Assembly (NCBI GenBank): GCA_047636995.1
Contig: JBLIGQ010000014.1
Span: forward strand, 1-57,407
DNA length: 57,407 bases
Direction: 5' to 3'
DNA from: JAQWQB01 sp047636995
GTDB lineage: Bacteria > Bacteroidota > Bacteroidia > Flavobacteriales_D > Sanyastnellaceae
Position numbers and translations under genes: made by a program. The notes below the pieces were generated by a model that worked only from the letters and a program-made list of their open reading frames with translations, did no database searches and was not told the DNA's origin. This document shows positions 51,748 through 57,407 of this stretch, one piece after another (position 1 is the stretch's first letter; every line of letters starts with the position of its first letter).

Positions 51748-54066
51748 ATGATCAACCGTTTATTGCTGTTGATGCTCACTTTGGCATCTTTCAGTAGTGC
51801 AGGACAATGCGTTGTATCAGGACATATTTTGGATGCAAAAACGATGGTTCCTTTGCCATATGCAACCGTCATAGATCTTGACACAGAAGCGCAAACAGCT
51901 GCAGATGATAAAGGCTTCTTCCAACTTGAAGGAAGTTGCTCAAGTCACACAATTCAAGTACATTTCATTGGTTATCAGAGCCTTGTAGATTCGGTTGCTT
52001 TTTCAACTGATGCGCATTACGACTTGGTTTTGGTCCAAAGCACTGTGGCAATCAATGAGGTCACAATTAGCGGGGCTGTGCGCAATTCTATTTTGCCCTT
52101 CGTCCCAATGGAGAAGCTGCTGGCAACTTCGTTTTCGAGCGGATTGAATCAGCATGCTGCAGCGCTGTTTTCAGCTGTGGAAGGCGTATCAAGCATCAAC
52201 ACGGGAACAAATTCAGGACAGCCATCCATTCGCGGATTGTTTGGTTCGCGCGTGGGAATCATTGTTGACGGTATTCCTCAACAGAACCAGCAGTGGGGAA
52301 TAGACCATGGATTAGACATTGACCCTTGGCTTATTCAGCAGTATGCCGTGCACAAAACGGGAGCCGGCCTCTTATTTGGTCCTTCTGCCAGCAGCGGTGC
52401 CATTGAGGTTGAAACTACACCCAACCTTGAACGCAATGAGACGAAGTGGTCTTTGATTGGGAGAGGATTGAGCGCAACGCAAATGGGTGAGGGAGCATTA
52501 ACTTTTGCCAAACGTTGGAAGCACCTCCAGGTTTTTGCCGTTGGCAGCGCTCGAACCTATGCTGATTACCAAGTGCCAGCGAACGATTTCACTTATTTGG
52601 ACCGCACCTTTGAATTGCAAAATGGAAGGCTGGTGAATACTTCTGGCACTTCAAATGGACAGCAAATAGCCGCTCTCTGGGAAAAAGAGACACGAACTGT
52701 TCAGATTAATTTGAGGCGAAGCCATCAAGCTTTCGGAATCTTTCCGGGCATCTTTGGCATTCCAAGTACAGATGATTTGTTAGGTGATGGAGATAGCAGA
52801 GAGACTGCCTTGCCTAGAATGACTTCAACGCATTCCATTGCATCCATTCGCCTTGAAGAGCTTTTTGCACACTCAAAATTAGAAATCAACGCAGCCGTTC
52901 AATTGAGTGAGCGCGCTGAGCGAGGAGAGGCGCATGCGCACAATAATGCACCGCTGCCCGCTTCAAACCTGGCATTGGGGCTTTCACTTCGCACACTCTT
53001 CTTCGATGTGAACTGGACTGAATTCGATTTGAAGAAATACAGAGTGTATTTGAAGGCGCAAGCAGAACTTCAAAATAGTTCCTCTGAAGGCTGGGAGTTC
53101 CTAATCTCAGACTATCGAGGTGCGAATTTCGGATTGATGGCAGGAGTGAAAATGGACCTTGGAGAAGGGCATTTGAACCTTGGCGTGCGGGCAGACTTAA
53201 ATGAATTGGAGGTCTTGCCTTTTGAAGAACAGATCTACAATGGAGATGGAGTCGCAGCAGGGAGTGCTATGCGAAGCCCTGAAATCCACAAACAATTTCT
53301 TGCATGGGGAGCAAATGCGAATTACACCGCTAAAATTGGTCAAACGACTGATGTACAGGCTATTCTGGCGCGTTCTGTTCGCAGTCCGAATGCCTATGAA
53401 TCCGCGGCAAATGGCGTACATCATGGAACATTTCGACATGAAAAAGGAAATGCTGAGTTGACTCCAGAAGTAGGTTATGTGTTTGATGTGCAGGTTTCTA
53501 AACGAAAGAACTGGTTGGTGAATCCGTTTTTTGGATACTATGCAAACTTCATCTACTTGGCACCTTCAGCGCAATTCTCAACGTTGCCTGAGGCAGGGCA
53601 GTTGTATCAGTTTATGCAATCAGAAGTGATGCGTTACGGGGCAGAGATCGTTTTTGAAAAGACCTTTCGTAAGTGGGACATAGAAGTGGGAGGGGCCTAT
53701 GTGAACGGATTGGTATTGGATGAGGGAACAGCCTTGCCTTGGACACCGCCTTTTAACGCTAGCACCGAAATAAAAAGGTCATGGAGTTTTAAGAATAATG
53801 AGCATAGTCTGTTCATGGCGCCTATGTTAGAAGCGTTCGCAAAGCAAAATCAAGTTTTTAGAAACGAAGACCCTACACCGGGTTACCAACTTCTAAATTT
53901 CAGCATTGGATACGTCATTTCGAAAGGAGCGAATTCAATTGAAATGATTGCGTTTGCAACAAATTTGATGAATAGAACCTACATCGATCACATGAGTAGG
54001 TATAAAATTTTGAACCTTACTGAAGTAGGGAGGAATGTAGGGATAACCATAAATTATAAATTTTAA
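51748..54066 (+). CDS. TonB-dependent outer-membrane receptor
   Basis: 772 residues; signal peptide MINRLLLLMLTLASFSSAG. Residues about 22-100 are a CarboxypepD_reg-like domain ('VVSGHILDAKTMVPLPYATV'); about 100-230 the plug ('ATSFSSGLNQHAAALFSAVE', 'GQPSIRGLFGSRVGIIVDGI', 'GPSASSGAIEVETTP'); the rest a 22-strand barrel ending 'NVGITINYKF' with a terminal Phe. A loop 'GEAHAHNNAPL' holds histidines. The location between a His-rich protein and a His-bearing lipoprotein suggests import of zinc or copper, as for ZnuD-type receptors, but this is inference; TonB receptors also take up siderophores and sugars. Confidence 0.9.
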   Translation: MINRLLLLMLTLASFSSAGQCVVSGHILDAKTMVPLPYATVIDLDTEAQTAADDKGFFQLEGSCSSHTIQVHFIGYQSLVDSVAFSTDAHYDLVLVQSTVAINEVTISGAVRNSILPFVPMEKLLATSFSSGLNQHAAALFSAVEGVSSINTGTNSGQPSIRGLFGSRVGIIVDGIPQQNQQWGIDHGLDIDPWLIQQYAVHKTGAGLLFGPSASSGAIEVETTPNLERNETKWSLIGRGLSATQMGEGALTFAKRWKHLQVFAVGSARTYADYQVPANDFTYLDRTFELQNGRLVNTSGTSNGQQIAALWEKETRTVQINLRRSHQAFGIFPGIFGIPSTDDLLGDGDSRETALPRMTSTHSIASIRLEELFAHSKLEINAAVQLSERAERGEAHAHNNAPLPASNLALGLSLRTLFFDVNWTEFDLKKYRVYLKAQAELQNSSSEGWEFLISDYRGANFGLMAGVKMDLGEGHLNLGVRADLNELEVLPFEEQIYNGDGVAAGSAMRSPEIHKQFLAWGANANYTAKIGQTTDVQAILARSVRSPNAYESAANGVHHGTFRHEKGNAELTPEVGYVFDVQVSKRKNWLVNPFFGYYANFIYLAPSAQFSTLPEAGQLYQFMQSEVMRYGAEIVFEKTFRKWDIEVGGAYVNGLVLDEGTALPWTPPFNASTEIKRSWSFKNNEHSLFMAPMLEAFAKQNQVFRNEDPTPGYQLLNFSIGYVISKGANSIEMIAFATNLMNRTYIDHMSRYKILNLTEVGRNVGITINYKF

Positions 54067-54073
54067 AATAAAG

Positions 54074-54835
54074 ATGAAAAAGACAACCTATTTAGTTTTA
54101 GCAGGAATGATTTTATTTGCTTCTTGTAAGGAAGATCAGGATGATGATGATCCACAATTTGATCAGGTATCGATCAATGGAGTAGTGATAGGAGTGAGCG
54201 CTGAAGGCAATGCAGGAGAGACGCTTACGCTGGAGGTCAGCTGCACAGACAATGAAAGTTTAAATCAGTTAAAGATTGATTTGCACCCGAATGAAGACGG
54301 ACATAGCCATGGCGATGTGGGTTCATCGGAAGCTTCGAACGGAGACTGGGAGGAGTTTGAGATTATTGATCTTGAAGGGACATCTCAGACGGTTTCTCGC
54401 AGCTATACAATTCCTGAAAACGCAAGAGGTGAATGGCATTTGGGCCTCTCATTGATTGACGAACGCGGAAATGAAGCAACGCCTAAATTTATTGATCTCG
54501 ATCTTGAAAACAGCATCATTCCAGAAATTTCTATTTTAGATTTCAACGGGGTAGATGCCGCGACCCTTGTTTTGGAAGCGGGTGTGATTTTGACAATCAA
54601 TGGGACGGTTGCAGACCAGAGCGGGTTAGCCACTGTTGCTATTCTGGTAGAAGAGGAAGATGGAACAGAACTGTATACCTCTTCCTATGATGTGGCAGGA
54701 GCTACAACCTTTGATCTTACAACAGTAAGTTTTGAAACTCCTACAGCAATAGGGGAGACGGTTGATTTCTCTATTACCGCAACGGACTCAGATGGATATT
54801 CATACACTTGGAGTGCAGAGCTGAGTTATCTGTAA
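54074..54835 (+). CDS. DUF4625-like lipoprotein
   Basis: 253 residues; lipoprotein signal 'AGMILFASCKEDQDDDD' (Cys17). Two immunoglobulin-like beta domains: the first contains 'LEVSCTDNESLNQLKIDLHP' and the His cluster 'DGHSHGDVGS', then 'GEWHLGLSLIDERGNEAT', typical of DUF4625; the second begins at about 150 ('PEISILDFNGVDAATLVLEA'). Usually a surface partner of TonB receptors. Seven bases after the receptor stop, so the same transcript. Confidence 0.75.
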   Translation: MKKTTYLVLAGMILFASCKEDQDDDDPQFDQVSINGVVIGVSAEGNAGETLTLEVSCTDNESLNQLKIDLHPNEDGHSHGDVGSSEASNGDWEEFEIIDLEGTSQTVSRSYTIPENARGEWHLGLSLIDERGNEATPKFIDLDLENSIIPEISILDFNGVDAATLVLEAGVILTINGTVADQSGLATVAILVEEEDGTELYTSSYDVAGATTFDLTTVSFETPTAIGETVDFSITATDSDGYSYTWSAELSYL

Positions 54836-55147
54836 TTAGTCTTCGAGTTCCCAAATTGCTTCGGACAATTCAGACTTAGTTTTTAAGTCACGTTGCTCCG
54901 AAGCTATTTTTTCGCCCTTTTTGTAGGTCTCAATGGCATCGTCAATTTGACCTTGCTGCTCCTGCAATTTGCCCAGCTGATAATACGTAGCGAGGTAGTC
55001 AGGTTGGGTAGAAATCAATTCTTTTAGAACAGTTGTTGCTGCTTGTATGTCATTGTCTTTGACTTGCTCTAATGCAAGAGCGTACAACAAGAAAGGATCT
55101 TTCGGGTCCTCTTTAAGCATCTCAAGTAGGGTGGCTTTACGGTTCAT
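54836..55147 (-). CDS. TPR protein
   Basis: 103 residues with two to three tetratricopeptide helices ('PFLLYALALEQVKDNDIQAA', 'YLATYYQLGKLQEQQGQIDD', 'AIETYKKGEKIASEQRDLK'). No signal peptide. It begins with ATG overlapping the ABC-ATPase stop by four bases, so it is translationally coupled. The stop abuts the convergent lipoprotein gene. The role in transport is not known; it is probably a passenger housekeeping gene. Confidence 0.85.
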   Translation of the reverse strand: MNRKATLLEMLKEDPKDPFLLYALALEQVKDNDIQAATTVLKELISTQPDYLATYYQLGKLQEQQGQIDDAIETYKKGEKIASEQRDLKTKSELSEAIWELED

Positions 55148-56091
55148 TTGTTTTGTACAGTTTTCAGATTCTTAGTTTCGAAATGAATCCCCACTTCTTC
55201 GCCCAACGTTAATGCAAATGGATGTTCTACAATCCAGATTTGATCACTGATTTTAATGTGAATGAGGAAGGTGTTTCCTTGGTACATTGACGATTGAACA
55301 AAGCCTTTTTGCTGCGAACTTGCTTCAATTGAACATTGCTCAGCACGAATGATTGAACATTCATTTCCGTTCTTCGCCACCACATTATAGGGTCCCAATA
55401 GTCCGGTTACGTATAAATCAGCTGGAGACTCGTAAATGGTTTCTGGCGTTCCTATTTGCCTGATTTCCCCGTCTTTCAGGATGACAATTTGATCTGCAAT
55501 GGCAAGGGCATCTTTGGTGTCATGCGTCACGAAAACAGCTGATACACCCTCTTCCTTAAGCAACTTGCGCAATTCATGGCGAAAGCCAAATTTCAATGAT
55601 TCATCAATGTTACTGAAGGGCTCATCAAGGAGAATCAATTCGGGTTCAGCTGCCAATGCGCGCACAATGGCCACGCGTTGCTGTTGTCCGCCACTAAGTT
55701 GATCTGGCCGGCGCTCATCCAACCCGTCCAATCCTACTACATTGAGCCACTGCGACGTTGTTCTTTTTGCACCAGCAGATTTTCCTAACTCTATGTTCTT
55801 TCGAATATTTAGATGTGGAAATAGCGCGTAATCCTGAAAAACCAAGCCGATATTTCTATCCTCCGGCAAGACCATGGTTTGCTGGTCATACAGCAAGGAG
55901 TTGTTCATTGAAATACTCCCTGAATCTGGACGCTCAAATCCGGCCAAAGTCCGCAAAATGGTCGTTTTCCCGCTTCCGCTTTCACCTAGGAGGGCAACAA
56001 TCTGGCCTTTATTTATAGCAAAAGAGCATCCATGAAGGACTTTATTCTTTCCATAGGAATGGCAGATGTTATTTACAGAAATAAAACTCAT
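55144..56091 (-). CDS. ABC transporter ATPase, Fe(III) (FbpC) type
   Basis: 315 residues. Walker A GESGSGKTT (36-44), Q-loop 'GLVFQDYALFPHLNI', signature 'LSGGQQQRVAIVRAL', Walker B 'LILLDEPFSNID', H-loop 'FVTHDTKDALAIAD'. A C-terminal regulatory region of about 75 residues follows ('IGTPETIYESPADLYVTG'), as in FbpC/PotA/CysA. It drives uptake of ferric iron or a related anion together with the permease, with which it overlaps by four bases. The binding-protein gene is not in the window. Confidence 0.88.
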   Translation of the reverse strand: MSFISVNNICHSYGKNKVLHGCSFAINKGQIVALLGESGSGKTTILRTLAGFERPDSGSISMNNSLLYDQQTMVLPEDRNIGLVFQDYALFPHLNIRKNIELGKSAGAKRTTSQWLNVVGLDGLDERRPDQLSGGQQQRVAIVRALAAEPELILLDEPFSNIDESLKFGFRHELRKLLKEEGVSAVFVTHDTKDALAIADQIVILKDGEIRQIGTPETIYESPADLYVTGLLGPYNVVAKNGNECSIIRAEQCSIEASSQQKGFVQSSMYQGNTFLIHIKISDQIWIVEHPFALTLGEEVGIHFETKNLKTVQNK

Positions 56092-57407
56092 TTGGCACGA
56101 AGCATTCTATGAAGTAAAAGTACAGGAATTAAGCCTACTAGAATTACTGATAGCGCAGGGAGCGCAGCTTTACTAAGTAATTCGTCATCAGCATATTCAA
56201 ATGCCTTTGTGGCGAGGGTAGAAAAGTTTGATGGACGAAGAATAAGTGTTAGGGGCAATTCTTTGAGGATGTCAATGAGGACTAAGGTAGCGCCCAGTAA
56301 AATACCATTCAATGAAAGTGGAAGAAAGATATTTTTTAAAATTCTCATGGGCTTTAATCCCAATGATTGTGCCGCTTCAAAAAGCTTTCCGCTGCGTTTT
56401 TCACTTTCGGCTTGAAGGGGTTGAAATGCCACTCCTGAGAAACGCACTGCATAGGCGAATATGAGCATTCCGAAGGAGCCTGTGAGCAGCAATCCTTGGT
56501 TTAAAATCCCATCGAAAAAAGAAGACAACAAGATGATTCCAATGGCTATGATGGCTCCTGGTAGCGTGTATCCAATAGAAATACTTCGTCCTAAAACAGC
56601 GGTGAGCCTTGATTGAATCAGTTGACGCGTAAACTGTGTCAGCAAAACAATGAATAGCACAGCAACTACCCCTGCAAGTCCAGAGACCAGACTGTTTCCT
56701 GCCAATGAGAACCACTCATTAATTGCCCGCTCATGGTCAGCGTACTGCAGCGTCCACAACAGAAAAAGTATGGGAGCGATGAAGGCAACGAAAAAGACTG
56801 ACCACGTGAAGCATGCCGCCAGCAACGCTTTTATTCCAACGAGTTTCTTTTTGGTTGTAACAGATGAGCGATTCGATTCAACCACCTTGTGGGATTTCGA
56901 AAACCAGCTTTCAGCGAAGCTCATCAATCCGACCGCAAAAAAGAGAAGCATGGCCAACCGCACGGCAGAATTCAAATCGTTCATTGAGAACCAGGCACTG
57001 AAAATCCCGGTGGTGAACGTTGCAACGCCAAAATATTTCATGGCGCCGTAATCATTCAAGACTTCCATCATGACTAAGAACAAACCTCCAATAAGGGCTG
57101 GCCTGATTAAGGGCAAGATGATTTTGAACAGGAGCGCTGATCCTTTGAGTCCGAGTGCCCGCGCATTTTCTACAAGACTATTGTATCTGCTTTCAAGACT
57201 TACACGCGCCGTGGCAAAAACATAAGGATACAGCACCAAGCTCAGAATAACAATGAGTCCAAACTTATTCATGATGTTGAAGTGCAAATCTTGAAATCCG
57301 AACACGCGTCCTAGTTGATGCAGTGGACCTGAATAGTCAGTCATTCCAGCAAACACGTAGGCAGCAATGTAAGAGGGGAGTGCCAGCGGCAAGAGCAGGC
57401 CAAAACG
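56088..57407 (-). CDS. Fused ABC transporter permease, FbpB type (5' truncated)
   Basis: At least 440 codons, open at the window end, so the N-terminus is missing (family about 520-560 residues). Two BPD-type permease units are seen, each with the EAA loop: 'SLVENARALGLKGSALLFKI' and 'KLFEAAQSLGLKPMRILKNI'. About nine transmembrane helices remain. This fused form is typical of ferric-iron FbpB transporters, though thiamine and sulfate permeases are related. It is first in the operon with the ATPase and TPR genes. Confidence 0.88.
   Translation of the reverse strand, partial: RFGLLLPLALPSYIAAYVFAGMTDYSGPLHQLGRVFGFQDLHFNIMNKFGLIVILSLVLYPYVFATARVSLESRYNSLVENARALGLKGSALLFKIILPLIRPALIGGLFLVMMEVLNDYGAMKYFGVATFTTGIFSAWFSMNDLNSAVRLAMLLFFAVGLMSFAESWFSKSHKVVESNRSSVTTKKKLVGIKALLAACFTWSVFFVAFIAPILFLLWTLQYADHERAINEWFSLAGNSLVSGLAGVVAVLFIVLLTQFTRQLIQSRLTAVLGRSISIGYTLPGAIIAIGIILLSSFFDGILNQGLLLTGSFGMLIFAYAVRFSGVAFQPLQAESEKRSGKLFEAAQSLGLKPMRILKNIFLPLSLNGILLGATLVLIDILKELPLTLILRPSNFSTLATKAFEYADDELLSKAALPALSVILVGLIPVLLLHRMLRAK

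Overview
The window is chromosomal DNA from a member of the Bacteroidota, most likely Flavobacteriales of the Cryomorphaceae/Crocinitomicaceae kind. The evidence is type IX secretion (T9SS) cargo proteins with gliding-type C-terminal domains, a PorP/SprF outer-membrane protein, SprB-like repeats, a TonB-dependent receptor with a CarboxypepD-like plug extension, TAnnTTTG promoter boxes and almost no Shine-Dalgarno sequences. The genus cannot be read from the sequence. No phage, insertion sequence, CRISPR array or rRNA was seen; there is one tRNA gene.

Layout. 1-6.5 kb: 3' part of a secreted CotH-kinase/lamin-tail protein, an EamA permease, a 1.2 kb gene-poor stretch rich in inverted repeats, and two small conserved genes. 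6.6-10.9 kb: a fused B12-dependent acyl-CoA mutase (IcmF type) and an alpha/beta hydrolase. 11.4-15.9 kb: a very large secreted lysyl-oxidase-like protein and a TruC-type pseudouridine synthase on the minus strand. 16.0-20.7 kb: an SprB-like repeat adhesin, its PorP/SprF partner, and a small secreted protein that resembles the adhesin's N-terminal head domain. 21-28.5 kb: MsrB, UvrA, an ECF-type sigma factor with a 70-residue follower, a DnaQ/GIY-YIG fusion nuclease, and a lipoprotein cyclophilin. 28.5-34 kb: a beta-barrel protein, DinB-like protein, a candidate minus-strand small RNA, a helical repeat protein, a serine hydrolase and tRNA-Arg(ACG). 34-36.5 kb: a metallo-beta-lactamase-fold lipoprotein, an 830 bp gene-free region with 18 bp and 21 bp tandem repeats, and a beta-carbonic anhydrase. 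36.7-43 kb: Smr protein, secreted proteins, ferredoxin divergent from a LuxC-like acyl-CoA reductase, a lipoprotein, a STAS-like protein and a T9SS type A cargo. 43-51.4 kb: TamB divergent from TsaD, an AHSA1-type protein, a superfamily II helicase and uracil-DNA glycosylase. 51.4-57.4 kb: a probable metal-uptake operon (His-rich protein, TonB receptor, DUF4625-like lipoprotein) convergent with an Fe(III)-type ABC transporter operon that runs off the window.

Most genes are ordinary housekeeping or surface genes. The observations most worth a second look are: (a) at least ten genes carry a TAnnTTTG-like -7 box ending only 3-6 nt before the start codon, which predicts leaderless mRNAs; (b) a secreted bacterial lysyl oxidase with both cofactor-forming residues and a dockerin-like C-terminus instead of a recognisable T9SS signal; (c) a candidate structured RNA at 30166-30406 whose terminator pairs fully only on the minus strand; (d) a mutase with an unusual Tyr/Gln specificity pair; (e) a dispersed repeat shared by the two longest gene-free regions, one of which also holds tandem repeats. 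Functions are inferred by reading motifs; no database search was made.
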